DNA from: Gammaproteobacteria bacterium
Lineage (GTDB): Bacteria; Pseudomonadota; Gammaproteobacteria; Burkholderiales; Burkholderiaceae_B
Direction of reading: 5' to 3'
Length of the DNA: 64,000 bases
NCBI GenBank assembly: GCA_030832095.1
Contig: JAURJT010000060.1
Span: 1-64,000, forward strand
Positions 37,253 through 47,457 of this stretch are shown here, in pieces. The notes beneath the pieces were generated by a model. That model saw only the letters and a program-made list of their open reading frames with translations, was not told where the DNA came from and did not search any database. A program made the position numbers and the translations under genes. The stretch's first letter is position 1; every line of letters begins with the position of its first letter.

Positions 37253-38482
37253 GTGAAGCGACGAGTCGTCATAACAGGTCTTGGCATCGTGAGCCCTGTG
37301 GGCAATGATATTGCTACGGCTTGGGACAATATCGTGAACGGTCGATCGGGTATCGGGCGGATTACACGGTTTGATCCCAGCGCATTTAATGCGCACATCG
37401 CTGGCGAAGTGAAGGGCTTTGACGTCACCTCGATTATTCCGGCCAAAGAGGCCCGTACCATGGATACCTTCATCCATTACGGCATTGCCGCAGGCTTGCA
37501 GGCTTGGACCGACTCTGGTCTGGATATTGCTCAAACTGACCCCGAGCGGGTCGGTGTGATCGTAGGGTCTGGTATTGGCGGTCTGCAGCGTATCGAAGAA
37601 ACTCAAACAGAATATTTACAGCGCGGTCCGCGTCGGATCTCGCCGTTTTTTGTACCCGCCTCGTTGATCAATCTCATTTCAGGTCAGCTCACGATCATGC
37701 TCGGCCTTAAAGGCCCGTCGTACGCTGTGGTCTCGGCTTGCACAACGGGCTTGCACTCGATTGGTGACGCCGCACGCATGATTGAATATGGCGATGCCGA
37801 CGTGATGGTGGCCGGTGGTGCTGAGTCGACCGTATCGCCCTTGGGGATCGGTGGTTTTGCAGCGATGCGCGCGCTTTCGCAACGTAACGATGACCCGACA
37901 ACTGCCTCGCGCCCATGGGATCGCGATCGTGATGGCTTCGTGCTTGGAGAAGGCGCCGGCGTGTTGGTGCTTGAAGAGTACGAGCACGCTAAAAAGCGCG
38001 GTGCGCGTATTTATGGCGAGTTTGCCGGCTATGGCATGAGTTCGGATGCCCACCATATCACTGCACCTGATCGCGATGGTCCACGCCGCGGCATTATCAA
38101 CGCCCTGCGTAACGGTGGCATCAATGCCGATCAGATTCAGTACGTCAATGCCCACGGTACCTCGACGCCGTTGGGTGACAAAAATGAGACCGAAGCTTTG
38201 AAGCTTGCTTTCGGTGATCACGCTAAAAAACTAGTCGTGAACTCAACCAAGTCAATGACCGGTCATTTGCTGGGGGCAGCAGGTGGTATCGAAGCCGTCT
38301 TTGCTACGTTGGCGGTATATCATCAGCTTTCGCCACCCACGATCAATATTTTTAATCAAGATCCAGAGTGCGATCTGGATTATTGCGCCAACACCGCACG
38401 CGACCTCAAAATTGACGTAGCGCTCTCCAACTCCTTTGGATTTGGTGGCACCAACGGCTCAATGGCAGTGCGTCGCGTCTAG
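37253..38482 (+). CDS. fabF: Beta-ketoacyl-ACP synthase II
   Basis: 409 residues, GTG start with AAGGAG six to eleven bases before it. It elongates acyl-ACP. Cys nucleophile in VVSACTTGLHSIGDA, histidines in NAHGTSTPLGDKNE and NSTKSMTGHLLGAAG, and the C-terminal NSFGFGGTNGSM are present. It follows acpP after 169 bp and its stop codon overlaps the next start by one base. Confidence 0.97.
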   Translation: MKRRVVITGLGIVSPVGNDIATAWDNIVNGRSGIGRITRFDPSAFNAHIAGEVKGFDVTSIIPAKEARTMDTFIHYGIAAGLQAWTDSGLDIAQTDPERVGVIVGSGIGGLQRIEETQTEYLQRGPRRISPFFVPASLINLISGQLTIMLGLKGPSYAVVSACTTGLHSIGDAARMIEYGDADVMVAGGAESTVSPLGIGGFAAMRALSQRNDDPTTASRPWDRDRDGFVLGEGAGVLVLEEYEHAKKRGARIYGEFAGYGMSSDAHHITAPDRDGPRRGIINALRNGGINADQIQYVNAHGTSTPLGDKNETEALKLAFGDHAKKLVVNSTKSMTGHLLGAAGGIEAVFATLAVYHQLSPPTINIFNQDPECDLDYCANTARDLKIDVALSNSFGFGGTNGSMAVRRV

Positions 38483-39018
38483 TGTTTCGCCGTGCGTGGC
38501 CTGAGCACCCGACCTTAACCCTGCAGTTGCAACTGACCCACCCCCGTTGGGCAGTTGCCTTGGGTTGGGGCGTCTTAGCGCTTGCCTGGTCTGCTTTGGC
38601 ACTCAGTGGGTATTGGCAGGGCGTACCGAGTTGGGTACTGTTGCTTGGGGCTGCCTTGGGCATGCTAGCTCACGCTAGGTTTCAACGACGCCGACAGGCA
38701 TGGCAAAAAAAGCATTACCTGTCTTTTCAACCGTCAACAAGCAAGTTTGCGACAGCCCCCGCCAGTTTTTTGGGCACTTTTTCTAAAATTACCGGTCAGA
38801 CCACTTTGACACCTGTTACTTTGCAACAGCACTGGACGCATATTTTTGGATTGACGCTACGTTTGAATTTGCACAATCATCCCCATAACAAGCCCGAAGT
38901 TGTCACCTTGACGCTTTGGCGCAGTCAGCTGTCTGCTCAAACCTACCGACGCCTTAGTATTTGGGCTTCGTGGCAGGCGGCTCGTTGCACGCCGTTATCC
39001 AAAGGGGAAACCGCGTGA
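38482..39018 (+). CDS. Small membrane protein, possibly YgfX/CptA-like
   Basis: 178 residues, GTG start overlapping the fabF stop by one base. Two hydrophobic segments near residues 27-65 (WAVALGWGVLALAWSALAL, then WVLLLGAALGMLAHA) separated by a short loop, followed by a basic stretch and a ~110-residue soluble domain ending in LTLWRSQLSAQTYRRL. This plan, two N-terminal helices plus a short domain ending in a 'W.S.….RRL' pattern, resembles the YgfX/CptA family, but similarity is weak. It overlaps rpoE by 4 bp, so its translation is linked to that of the sigma factor. Function unknown. Confidence 0.6.
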   Translation: MFRRAWPEHPTLTLQLQLTHPRWAVALGWGVLALAWSALALSGYWQGVPSWVLLLGAALGMLAHARFQRRRQAWQKKHYLSFQPSTSKFATAPASFLGTFSKITGQTTLTPVTLQQHWTHIFGLTLRLNLHNHPHNKPEVVTLTLWRSQLSAQTYRRLSIWASWQAARCTPLSKGETA

Positions 39019-39614
39019 GTGAACGCGATGTTGATGCCGAGTTAGTGTCCCGAGTGCAGGCCGGCGATAAGCAGGCCTTTGACCTACTGGTCATCAAATA
39101 CCAGCGAAAAATCATGCGCTTACTGTCTCGCATGATTCGCGATCCGGCTGAAATCGAAGACGTTGCTCAAGAGGCCTTCATCAAGGCCTATCGGGCTTTG
39201 CCGCAATTCAGAGGCGATAGCGCCTTCTATACCTGGTTGTATCGCATTGCGATCAATACTGCGCGCAACTGGTTAGCCGCAAATAAGCGTGCTCCGAGTA
39301 CGCCTTCCGGCTTTGAAAACGAAGAAGGTGAAACTTTTAGCGAATCTGACGTACTAACCGATGGAAGCAACCCCGAATCAGAGATGGCGAGTCGCCAAAT
39401 CGCAGAAACAGTGAATAAAGCGATTAACGATTTGCCCGAAGAATTGCGTAATGCCATTGTGATGCGTGAAATTGACGGTATGAGCTACGAAGACATTGCA
39501 GAAAGTATGAATTGCCCAATCGGTACGGTTCGGTCTCGGATTTTCCGGGCTCGCGAGGCGATTGCGACACGTTTGCGTCCTTTGCTGGGTGGCACCGGCA
39601 ATCGGCGCTGGTAA
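39015..39614 (+). CDS. rpoE: RNA polymerase sigma factor RpoE (AlgU-like)
   Basis: 199 residues from the GTG at 39015, preceded by AAAGGGGAAA; an 18-codon extension into the previous gene is rejected. Region 2 includes LLVIKYQRKIMRLLSRMIRDP, EDVAQEAFIKAYRALPQFRG and FYTWLYRIAINTARNWL; region 4 includes LRNAIVMREIDGMSYEDIAE and CPIGTVRSRIFRAREAI. It directs the envelope-stress response and is held by RseA. Gene order rpoE–rseA–rseB–mucD matches the AlgU/MucABD layout. Confidence 0.96.
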   Translation: MSERDVDAELVSRVQAGDKQAFDLLVIKYQRKIMRLLSRMIRDPAEIEDVAQEAFIKAYRALPQFRGDSAFYTWLYRIAINTARNWLAANKRAPSTPSGFENEEGETFSESDVLTDGSNPESEMASRQIAETVNKAINDLPEELRNAIVMREIDGMSYEDIAESMNCPIGTVRSRIFRAREAIATRLRPLLGGTGNRRW

Positions 39615-39624
39615 GGATAATTTC

Positions 39625-40302
39625 ATGAAAGAGCAACCCACACCCCTTCAGGCGAGCACCGGTCTTTTGAACGAGGCCGCTGCGAGCGAACATGCGATCC
39701 TCACCTCAAGCGAGGTGTCTGTGACGATCTCGGCATGGATGGACGGTGATGCGCAAACGACTTTGCCCTCTGAACTGTTTACGGCCTCAGGGCACGCCAC
39801 CTGGCAGGTGTATCACTTGATCGGCGATACGTTGCGTACGCCCGAATTAGCCTTGTCGACCCAGGCAGATTTGTCTCAGCGCGTGGCGCAAGCACTGGCC
39901 TCTGAGCCTGCATTGAGTGCGGCTGCGCCCGAATTGGCCGCGCGGCACAACGGGCAACACGACGCGGCACACACCCTGGCATTGCCCCGCGCGGTCGAAC
40001 CGTCAAGCCGTATGGCAGCGCCGGTTGAGGCTCGCAAACTCACTTCGATGTCAAAACTGTTACGCCGCGTGGTGTGGCCAAGCGTTGCCATGGCTGCTGC
40101 GGTGGCCTCGGTCGTGTGGGTCGCTAAGCCCTTGTTTGTACCCGAATTGTCAGCGCCTTCGGCGCAAACTGCCAACGTCACTGTGCAGAGCCCAGTGGCG
40201 ACGAATCTTGAAGCCTCGGCCGTGCGTGACTATGTGACCGCACATCGTCAGATTTCTGGGCCGTCTAACGTGCGGCCCGCGTCGTTTGGTGCGTCGCGCT
40301 AA
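39625..40302 (+). CDS. rseA: Anti-sigma-E factor RseA (MucA-like)
   Basis: 225 residues from ATG 39625; upstream in-frame ATG at 39562 lies in rpoE. The RseA N-terminal domain binds sigma-E: VSVTISAWMDGDAQTTLPSE, then WQVYHLIGDTLR. One membrane helix (~residues 151-170, VVWPSVAMAAAVASVVWVA) leads to a short periplasmic tail for RseB binding and site-1 cleavage. It overlaps rseB by one base (TAATG). Confidence 0.88.
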   Translation: MKEQPTPLQASTGLLNEAAASEHAILTSSEVSVTISAWMDGDAQTTLPSELFTASGHATWQVYHLIGDTLRTPELALSTQADLSQRVAQALASEPALSAAAPELAARHNGQHDAAHTLALPRAVEPSSRMAAPVEARKLTSMSKLLRRVVWPSVAMAAAVASVVWVAKPLFVPELSAPSAQTANVTVQSPVATNLEASAVRDYVTAHRQISGPSNVRPASFGASR

Positions 40303-41438
40303 TGGGTAGCGCGTTCGGGCAACCAGGGCGCAACGCCGCCTGGTTTAAGCAAGTCGCGACGTCAGCTTCTCATCGTCTGCTGCGATTAGTTTGCACGGGA
40401 CTGTGTATTGGTCTACCCCTGCAGGCGCTTGGCCAAGGCACGCCGCTCGCACCGCCCGTAGCGGGTGCCGTTGCACCCTCTGGTGCCACTGCGAGTTCGC
40501 AGTCCAGTGCGACGCTTGGTGATGTGTCGAGTTCGCCAGAGGCCACCCTCTTGCGGCAAATACAGAAAGCAGCACGACACTTAAACTACGAAGGGGTCTT
40601 TACGTTTCAGCAAGGCGAGTCGATCGAGTCGTCACGCATGATCCATGTGTTCGATGGTAAAGACGAAAAAGAACGCATTGAAGTGCTCGATGGGCCGCCG
40701 CGTGAATATCTTCGGCACAACGATGAGGTGCAGAGCTTAATCCCCGAGCAAAAAATAATCTTGCGTGAACAGCAACGTGGCGATCGATTTCCTGGTTTGC
40801 TCGTGACAGATCCGGCGGCACTTGAAGCGCATTATCAGTTACGTACGTTGCCTGAACCCTATCGGGTGGCTGGACGCTCGTGTCGTGTCATTGACATTAC
40901 GCCGCGTGATGCACACCGCTATGGTTATCGCTTGTGCGCAGATATTGCATCGAATTTATTGCTTAAGGCACAAACCATTACGAGCCAAGGTTCTGTGCTC
41001 GAGCAGGTTGCCTTTACGCAGGTGACGATCGGGCAAACGATCAATGAGCAGGCGTTGCAGCCTGCTTGGCCGACCACAGACTGGTCAGTTCAACACACCA
41101 AACAGCAGGTCATTGATTTAGGTGCAATGGGTTGGCGCGTGCCCGCTCCGCCGGGATATGTGCCAACCTCGCAGCTCGCGCGCGCGTTTACCGATCAACG
41201 TACGGTCAATCAACTGGTGTTGTCTGATGGGCTTGCAACAATTTCAATTTTTATTGAACCTTATCGCGCAGAGCGGTCTGAGTATCTATCCCAGGGCGCT
41301 GCACGCAGCGGTTCTGTCAATATCTTTGGGATCCGTATTGCAAATTTCTGGTTGACTGTTTTGGGTGAAGTGCCGGCTACCACCCTAGAACTTTTGGCGC
41401 AGTCGATTCAATACGTTCCACCGGTGGGTTCGCGCTAG
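40302..41438 (+). CDS. rseB: Sigma-E regulatory protein RseB (MucB-like)
   Basis: 378 residues with an N-terminal hydrophobic export signal (~26-45). The MucB/RseB domain begins at ~85 with LLRQIQKAARHLNYEGVFTFQQG, then ESSRMIHVFDGKDEKERIEVLDGPPREYLRHNDEVQ in two blocks, and GRSCRVIDITPRDAHRYGYRL. It binds RseA and lipoprotein/LPS intermediates in the periplasm and shields RseA from cleavage. It lies between rseA and the mucD protease gene. Confidence 0.92.
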   Translation: MGSAFGQPGRNAAWFKQVATSASHRLLRLVCTGLCIGLPLQALGQGTPLAPPVAGAVAPSGATASSQSSATLGDVSSSPEATLLRQIQKAARHLNYEGVFTFQQGESIESSRMIHVFDGKDEKERIEVLDGPPREYLRHNDEVQSLIPEQKIILREQQRGDRFPGLLVTDPAALEAHYQLRTLPEPYRVAGRSCRVIDITPRDAHRYGYRLCADIASNLLLKAQTITSQGSVLEQVAFTQVTIGQTINEQALQPAWPTTDWSVQHTKQQVIDLGAMGWRVPAPPGYVPTSQLARAFTDQRTVNQLVLSDGLATISIFIEPYRAERSEYLSQGAARSGSVNIFGIRIANFWLTVLGEVPATTLELLAQSIQYVPPVGSR

Positions 41439-41469
41439 CGAGCCTTCTTAGAATGTTTTACTGGAGTCT

Positions 41470-42966
41470 ATGATGCAAGAACAATTTCATTTCTCTGCGT
41501 ACCAGTCTGTGAGTCGTGCCCGTCGCGCAATCTTTGCGCTCTTGATGGCCGTGATACTGATTGCAGGCGGTATGCAACACCTTAACGTGCAAGCGCAAGC
41601 GGCGGGCTTGCCTGACTTCACGACCATTGTTGAAAAGTCTGAACCCGCGGTCGTCAATATTCGTACAACTGCAAAAGTCGCTGCGCGTTCTGGGCCGCAA
41701 GGGCAAGATCCTTACGAAATGTTCCGCCATTTTTTTGGCCCTGATTTTCAGCCGCCAGGCGGACGCCAAGGTCCTCAGCAGAATCCACGCGGTAAGCCTC
41801 GTGCTGAACCCGAAGAGCGCTCAGTACCGCGCGGCGTCGGCTCGGGGTTCTTTATTTCAGCGGATGGGTACCTGTTGACCAATCATCACGTGGTTGAAGG
41901 TGCCACCGATATTTTTGTGACGCTGACCGATGCGCGCGAATTTAAAGCGAAGGTCATTGGTAGCGATAAGCGTACCGACGTGGCTCTGCTGAAAGTTGAA
42001 GCCACCGGCCTGGCCTTTTTACCGATTGGTAGCGCCAAGTTGCTTAAAAAAGGGCAATGGGTAATGGCAATTGGTTCGCCCTTTGGTCTTGAGTCGACAG
42101 TGACCTCAGGGATTGTGAGTGCGCTGGGTCGTGAAACTGGCGATTACTTGCCGTTCATCCAAACCGATGTGGCTGTGAACCCTGGTAACTCAGGCGGCCC
42201 CCTACTGAACCTGAAAGGCGAGGTAGTTGGGATTAACGCCCAGATCGTCTCTCGCAGTGGTGGCTTCATGGGGATTTCCTTAGCGATTCCAATCGAAGAG
42301 GCGATGTCTGTAGTCGATCAGTTGCGTGCCTCGGGCTCGGTGACTCGCAGCCGGATTGGGGTACAGATTGGCGAGGTCAGTAAAGACGTGGCTCAGGCAA
42401 TTGGCCTGCCCAAGGCAGAGGGCGCTTTGGTGGGCGGTGTTGAGCCTGATGCGCCTGCTGACAAGGCAGGGGTGCTGCCTGGTGACGTGATTACCAAGTT
42501 TGGCGATAAGCCGATTGGTCGCTGGTCTGACTTGCCGCGTTTGGTGGGCGAAACAAAGCCTGGCACGACCTCAACCCTCGAAGTGTGGCGTAAAGGCAAG
42601 CCCTTGACCCTGAAAGTCACTGTGGCTGAGTTAAAAGCAGACAAAACCGCTGCCGCTGAACCAGCAAGCTCTAAGTCTGCCGAGGCCGTCACAACGGTCT
42701 TAGGGATGGAAGTGACGCCTGTCAAAGAGGATGTCCAGAAAAAGCTGCGTATTAAGGGTGGTGTGCAAGTGACTGCGGTTCAAGCGCCTGCCAGCACGGC
42801 CGGCGTGGCCGAGGGCGACATCATTTTGGCGGTCAATGACACCGACATCACCAGTCCGGCACAATTTGCCAAGGTCGTTGCTGGGCTGGATCAGTCTCGC
42901 CCAGTCGGTTTGATGGTGCGAACGGGCGATCAAACCCGCTGGGTCGCCGTGCGAATGGTGAAGTAA
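41470..42966 (+). CDS. mucD: Periplasmic serine protease DegP/MucD (HtrA family)
   Basis: 498 residues. A signal peptide (~1-45) ends near NVQAQAAG. The trypsin-like domain has the triad His in [10 protein letters not shown], Asp in [10 protein letters not shown] and Ser in [10 protein letters not shown]. Two PDZ domains follow (~300-395 and ~410-495). It degrades misfolded envelope proteins and tunes sigma-E activity. It closes the rpoE operon and is followed by a strong hairpin. Confidence 0.96.
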   Translation: MMQEQFHFSAYQSVSRARRAIFALLMAVILIAGGMQHLNVQAQAAGLPDFTTIVEKSEPAVVNIRTTAKVAARSGPQGQDPYEMFRHFFGPDFQPPGGRQGPQQNPRGKPRAEPEERSVPRGVGSGFFISADGYLLTNHHVVEGATDIFVTLTDAREFKAKVIGSDKRTDVALLKVEATGLAFLPIGSAKLLKKGQWVMAIGSPFGLESTVTSGIVSALGRETGDYLPFIQTDVAVNPGNSGGPLLNLKGEVVGINAQIVSRSGGFMGISLAIPIEEAMSVVDQLRASGSVTRSRIGVQIGEVSKDVAQAIGLPKAEGALVGGVEPDAPADKAGVLPGDVITKFGDKPIGRWSDLPRLVGETKPGTTSTLEVWRKGKPLTLKVTVAELKADKTAAAEPASSKSAEAVTTVLGMEVTPVKEDVQKKLRIKGGVQVTAVQAPASTAGVAEGDIILAVNDTDITSPAQFAKVVAGLDQSRPVGLMVRTGDQTRWVAVRMVK

Positions 42967-43016
42967 GTCTTGGGCACCGCTAAGTTGGCCTAGACAGGCT
43001 AGAATAGCGGTTTGCC

Positions 43017-43045
43017 GCAAAAGGGGCGCAGGGCGCCCCTTTTGC
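43017..43045. terminator. Strong terminator between mucD and lepA
   Basis: A perfect 13-bp stem (gcaaaaggggcgc / gcgccccttttgc) with an AGG loop. The T-run is part of the stem. It ends 24 bp before the lepA ATG, so the lepA promoter would lie upstream of it or inside mucD, and it could equally act as a leader structure for lepA. Confidence 0.75.
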
Positions 43046-43069
43046 ATGGTATCTTACTTTTTAGGCGTT

Positions 43070-44863
43070 ATGCAGCACATCCGCAATTTCTCGATCATTG
43101 CCCACATCGATCACGGTAAATCCACCCTCGCAGACCGACTGATTCAGCGCTGCGGCGGCCTAGCCGACCGCGAAATGTCGGCGCAGGTGCTTGACTCGAT
43201 GGATATCGAGCGTGAACGTGGCATTACGATTAAAGCGCAAACCGCCGCGTTGCACTATAAAGCCGCGAATGGTGAAATTTACAATCTCAATTTGATTGAC
43301 ACCCCGGGCCACGTCGACTTCTCGTACGAGGTCAGTCGTTCGTTGTCGGCCTGCGAGGGGGCGCTACTGGTGGTCGATGCCTCGCAAGGTGTCGAAGCCC
43401 AAACGGTTGCGAATTGCTATACCGCGATCGAGCTTGGTGTAGAGGTTGTCCCGGTCTTAAATAAAATGGATTTGCCTTCGGCGGATCCAGAAAGCGCTCG
43501 CTCTGAAGTTGAAGAAGTGATTGGCATTGATGCCTCAGACGCTATTTTGGCTAGCGCCAAAACCGGCATGGGGATTGATGAAATCCTCGAAGCAGTGGTT
43601 GCACGTATTCCTGCGCCAAAGGGTGACGTTACAGCGCCTTTGCAGGCCTTGATTATCGATTCTTGGTTTGATAATTACGTTGGCGTGGTGATGTTGGTGC
43701 GTGTGGTCAACGGCGTACTCAAGCCCAAAGACAAAATTTCTTTTATGGCAACGGGTGCTGTCCACCTGTGTGAGCAAACGGGTGTGTTTACGCCCAAGTC
43801 TCAGCCTCGTCCCCATCTGTCGGCGGGTGAAGTGGGGTTTGTGATTGCCGGCATCAAAGAACTAGCTGACGCCAAAGTGGGCGACACGATTACGCTCTTA
43901 TCTAAGCCTGCCACTGAGGCCTTACCTGGCTTTAAAGAGGTTAAGCCTCAGGTGTTTGCCGGTTTATATCCAGTTGAAAGTAGCGAATACGATCAGCTAC
44001 GCGACTCGCTCGAAAAACTCAAGCTCAATGATTCGTCGCTGATGTACGAACCCGAAGTGTCGCAGGCGCTAGGCTTTGGCTTTCGCTGTGGTTTTTTGGG
44101 TTTGCTCCACATGGAGATCGTACAAGAGCGCCTTGAGCGCGAATTTGATATGGACATCATCACTACAGCGCCGTCGGTGGTGTATGAGGTTGTGCTACGA
44201 GACAACAGTGTCATCCAAATTGAAAGCCCGTCGCGCATGCCTGAGGTTGGGCAATATCTTGAAATTCGCGAACCGATCGTGACGATCACCTTGTTTATGC
44301 CCCAAGAGTACGTTGGCCCCGTCATGACGCTTTGCAATAACAAGCGTGGTCAGCAACTCGATATGACGTATCACGGCCGTCAGGTGCATTTGCACTACGA
44401 AATGCCATTAGCTGAAATCGTGCTCGATTTTTTTGACAAATTAAAGTCAGTGTCGCGCGGCTACGCCTCGATGGATTACGAGTTTAAAGAATATCGTACG
44501 GCTGACGTGGTGAAGGTTGACCTCTTAATCAATACGGATAAGGTCGACGCTTTATCAAACATTTGTCACCGTTCAAACGCACGCTACCGTGCGCGCGATG
44601 TGGTGGCACGCATGCGCGAACTGATTCCGCGCCAAATGTACGACGTAGCGATTCAGGCCGCAATTGGGGCAGAGATCATCGCCCGTGAAAACGTCAAAGC
44701 CTTGCGTAAAAACGTGTTGGCCAAATGTTATGGCGGTGATATCAGCCGCAAGAAAAAACTGCTTGAAAAACAGAAGGCCGGTAAAAAACGTATGAAGCAA
44801 GTGGGTAGCGTCGAGATTCCGCAAGAAGCGTTCTTGGCAATCTTGCAAGTTGACGATAAATAA
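43070..44863 (+). CDS. lepA: Elongation factor 4 (LepA)
   Basis: 597 residues from ATG 43070, because [20 protein letters not shown] is the family start; an ATG eight codons earlier is rejected. G motifs: [25 protein letters not shown]. The C-terminal LepA domain is complete, ending in a Lys-rich [18 protein letters not shown] segment. LepA is a ribosome-binding GTPase affecting initiation and back-translocation. It heads the lepA–lepB–rnc–era–recO run. Confidence 0.97.
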   Translation: MQHIRNFSIIAHIDHGKSTLADRLIQRCGGLADREMSAQVLDSMDIERERGITIKAQTAALHYKAANGEIYNLNLIDTPGHVDFSYEVSRSLSACEGALLVVDASQGVEAQTVANCYTAIELGVEVVPVLNKMDLPSADPESARSEVEEVIGIDASDAILASAKTGMGIDEILEAVVARIPAPKGDVTAPLQALIIDSWFDNYVGVVMLVRVVNGVLKPKDKISFMATGAVHLCEQTGVFTPKSQPRPHLSAGEVGFVIAGIKELADAKVGDTITLLSKPATEALPGFKEVKPQVFAGLYPVESSEYDQLRDSLEKLKLNDSSLMYEPEVSQALGFGFRCGFLGLLHMEIVQERLEREFDMDIITTAPSVVYEVVLRDNSVIQIESPSRMPEVGQYLEIREPIVTITLFMPQEYVGPVMTLCNNKRGQQLDMTYHGRQVHLHYEMPLAEIVLDFFDKLKSVSRGYASMDYEFKEYRTADVVKVDLLINTDKVDALSNICHRSNARYRARDVVARMRELIPRQMYDVAIQAAIGAEIIARENVKALRKNVLAKCYGGDISRKKKLLEKQKAGKKRMKQVGSVEIPQEAFLAILQVDDK

Positions 44864-44884
44864 TCTTTCTACAAGGCTGAGCTG

Positions 44885-45772
44885 ATGAGCTGGAATTTTG
44901 CCCTGATACTCTTTGTACTGCTGCTTGTCACGGGGGTGGTGTACGCACTGGATAAGTTTTCATTACGTCCGGCGCGCCAGCGGCGTGTCGCCGAAGCCTT
45001 AGCCTTGGCGCGGCCAAGCTGGGTCAGCCTGCCTCAGGTTGAAGTGCAAAACCGTGAAGAACAAATCCGCGCCGAGGTCGGCCATGTACCGTGGTGGGTT
45101 GAGTATGGCGTCAGTTTTTTTCCGGTCATCCTGTTTGTGTTTGTGTTGCGTTCGTTCATCGTTGAACCCTTTCGGATTCCGTCTGGTTCGATGTTGCCAA
45201 CCTTGCAAGCCGGAGACCTGATTCTGGTGAATAAATTTACCTACGGTCTACGTTTGCCAGTGATCGATAAAAAGATTGTTCCGTTGGGTGAGCCGGCGCG
45301 CGGTGATGTGATGGTGTTTCGCTATCCCGTCGATCCGTCAGTTGACTACATCAAACGTGTGGTGGGTTTGCCTGGCGATCAACTGGCCTATCTTGATAAA
45401 AAACTGTTTATCAATGGTAAAGAAGTTCTTAGAACTGCTGACGGTCAATATTTTGAGCCAGATCGTGTTTCGTACACCGCACAGTTCACTGAGAATTTAG
45501 GCGAAAAAAGCCATAAGATCTTGTTGGATGAGCGAAAATCGCAAGAAATAGGCCCGATTATAAATTTCCCGTATCGTGAAAAGTGCGAATACCTGAGAAA
45601 TGGTGTGCGTTGCACCGTTCCGGCGGGCGTTTACTTTATGATGGGTGACAATCGCGATAACAGCCTAGATAGTCGTTACTGGGGTTTTGTACCCGAGGCT
45701 AATATCGTTGGTAAAGCTTTCTTTATTTGGATGAACTTTAGTCACCTTAGTCGCATTGGTCGCTTCCACTAA
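44885..45772 (+). CDS. lepB: Signal peptidase I
   Basis: 295 residues. Two N-terminal membrane helices (~4-22 and ~78-94) place the catalytic domain in the periplasm. The nucleophile Ser lies in RIPSGSMLPTLQAGD, the general-base Lys in YIKRVVGLPGDQ, and box E is MMGDNRDNSLDSRYWG. It cleaves Sec and Tat signal peptides. It begins 21 bp after lepA and is followed by rnc, as in E. coli. Confidence 0.96.
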   Translation: MSWNFALILFVLLLVTGVVYALDKFSLRPARQRRVAEALALARPSWVSLPQVEVQNREEQIRAEVGHVPWWVEYGVSFFPVILFVFVLRSFIVEPFRIPSGSMLPTLQAGDLILVNKFTYGLRLPVIDKKIVPLGEPARGDVMVFRYPVDPSVDYIKRVVGLPGDQLAYLDKKLFINGKEVLRTADGQYFEPDRVSYTAQFTENLGEKSHKILLDERKSQEIGPIINFPYREKCEYLRNGVRCTVPAGVYFMMGDNRDNSLDSRYWGFVPEANIVGKAFFIWMNFSHLSRIGRFH

Positions 45773-45811
45773 GTTCATATTGTTTTAGTCACTGTTTATT
45801 GTTATTTGTTC

Positions 45812-46570
45812 ATGTCACCCTCTGCACTTGAGACCTCGCTTGGATACCAATTCGTCAAACCTGCTTTGCTTGAGCAGGCCTTGACGCATCGTAGCCATGG
45901 CGCGCGTCACAACGAGCGGCTCGAGTTTTTAGGTGATTCGGTATTGAGCGTGTCGGTCTCTGCACTGTTATTTAATCATTACGGCACGCTTGATGAGGGT
46001 GACCTCTCGCGCGTCAGGGCAAATTTAGTCAAGCAGGCTTCGTTGGCCGAAATCGCGCAAAAGCTTGAACTCTCAAAATACTTGCGCTTAGGCGAGGGTG
46101 AGCTAAAAAGCGGCGGGTTCAGGCGACCATCAATTTTGGCCGATACCTTTGAAGCTATTTTGGCTGCGGTCTTTTTAGATGGTGGTTATGTTGCAGCTCA
46201 ACAGTTAATCGAGCGTCTGTATGTTCCGATTTTAGCCAGCGTTGATCCGCTCACTTTAGGTAAAGACGCCAAAACCTTGTTGCAAGAGTTCTTGCAAAGT
46301 CGTCAGCACGCCTTGCCCGTCTACAATGTCGTCGCTACCCATGGCGCGGCGCATAGCCAGCAGTTTGAAGTTGAGTGCTCGGTTCCGGTGCTTGACATCA
46401 AGGTGGTAGCTGCAGGTGCCAGTCGTCGTGCCGCCGAGCAGTCGGCAGCAAAACTTGCACTTGTCGCGGCTGAGGCAGCTAGTCCGGCCCCCGCTAAAAA
46501 ACGCTCAACCCGGGCGCGTAAAACGGCACAACTCACGCTGCCGGTTGCGGTTGCCCAGGAGCTTAAATGA
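45812..46570 (+). CDS. rnc: Ribonuclease III
   Basis: 252 residues from ATG 45812 (a TTG two codons earlier is possible; neither has a good ribosome site). The nuclease domain shows [23 protein letters not shown] (acidic cluster) and [16 protein letters not shown]; a double-stranded RNA-binding domain covers ~155-225. The C-terminus adds a short Ala/Lys-rich tail not in E. coli. It processes rRNA precursors and controls mRNA. It overlaps era by 4 bp. Confidence 0.95.
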   Translation: MSPSALETSLGYQFVKPALLEQALTHRSHGARHNERLEFLGDSVLSVSVSALLFNHYGTLDEGDLSRVRANLVKQASLAEIAQKLELSKYLRLGEGELKSGGFRRPSILADTFEAILAAVFLDGGYVAAQQLIERLYVPILASVDPLTLGKDAKTLLQEFLQSRQHALPVYNVVATHGAAHSQQFEVECSVPVLDIKVVAAGASRRAAEQSAAKLALVAAEAASPAPAKKRSTRARKTAQLTLPVAVAQELK

Positions 46571-47457
46571 CAGAAGCAGCCTATCGCTGTGGTTTTATCG
46601 CAGTAGTTGGGCGTCCGAACGTTGGTAAATCTACTCTCACCAACGCTTTAATTGGTAGCAAAATCACCATCGTCTCTCGCAAGGCGCAAACCACACGTCA
46701 CCGTATTCAAGGCGTACTCACGCGCGAGCACGAGCAATTTGTCTTTGTGGATACGCCCGGGTTTCAAACCCGTCATGGCGGCACGATGAATCGCATGATG
46801 AATCGCGTGGTCACGCAAACGCTTGCTGGTGTAGATGTCGTGCTCTTTGTGGTTGAGGCTGGCAAATGGTCGCCCGGCGATGCAAAGCTGTTATCGCTGT
46901 TACATGATCCCGCGCGCACAATTTTGGTGATCAGCAAAATTGATCAGCTTAAAAACCGCGATGAGCTCTATCCCTTCGTCGCAAAAATTGCTGCGTTGTA
47001 TCAGTTTGATGCGGTGGTGCCAGTGAGCTCAACCAAAAAACATCAACTTGATCAGTTGTTGGATGAGGTTGCCAAGCGCTTGCCTGAGAACGAAGCGTAT
47101 TTTGATGCTGACACACTGACTGATCGCCCGATTCGGTTTATCGCTTCTGAACTGATCCGCGAAAAAATCTTTCGCTTAGTCGGTGATGAACTGCCTTATG
47201 GCTGTACCGTCATGATTGAGCAGTGGGAAGAAACTGACAAAGGTGTTCACGTGGCAGCCTGTGTGATTGTCGAGCGCGACAGCCACAAGCCGATTTTGTT
47301 AGGTGTAGGCGGCAGCCACATGAAACGCATTGCTTCAGAAGCCCGACAAGACATCGCCAAGTTGTTGGATAAACCGATTCACCTTGAGGTCTATATCAAG
47401 GTTAAAAAAGGCTGGGCCGAAAAAGAGGGCAGCCTACGCGATCTAGGCTATGAGTAA
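46567..47457 (+). CDS. era: GTPase Era
   Basis: 296 residues. G1 [10 protein letters not shown]3 DTPGFQT, G4 SKIDQLKN, and the C-terminal KH domain with [20 protein letters not shown] and the [11 protein letters not shown] strand. Era binds the 16S rRNA 3' end and helps mature the small subunit. It is coupled to rnc (4-bp overlap) and to recO (8-bp overlap). Confidence 0.97.
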   Translation: MTEAAYRCGFIAVVGRPNVGKSTLTNALIGSKITIVSRKAQTTRHRIQGVLTREHEQFVFVDTPGFQTRHGGTMNRMMNRVVTQTLAGVDVVLFVVEAGKWSPGDAKLLSLLHDPARTILVISKIDQLKNRDELYPFVAKIAALYQFDAVVPVSSTKKHQLDQLLDEVAKRLPENEAYFDADTLTDRPIRFIASELIREKIFRLVGDELPYGCTVMIEQWEETDKGVHVAACVIVERDSHKPILLGVGGSHMKRIASEARQDIAKLLDKPIHLEVYIKVKKGWAEKEGSLRDLGYE

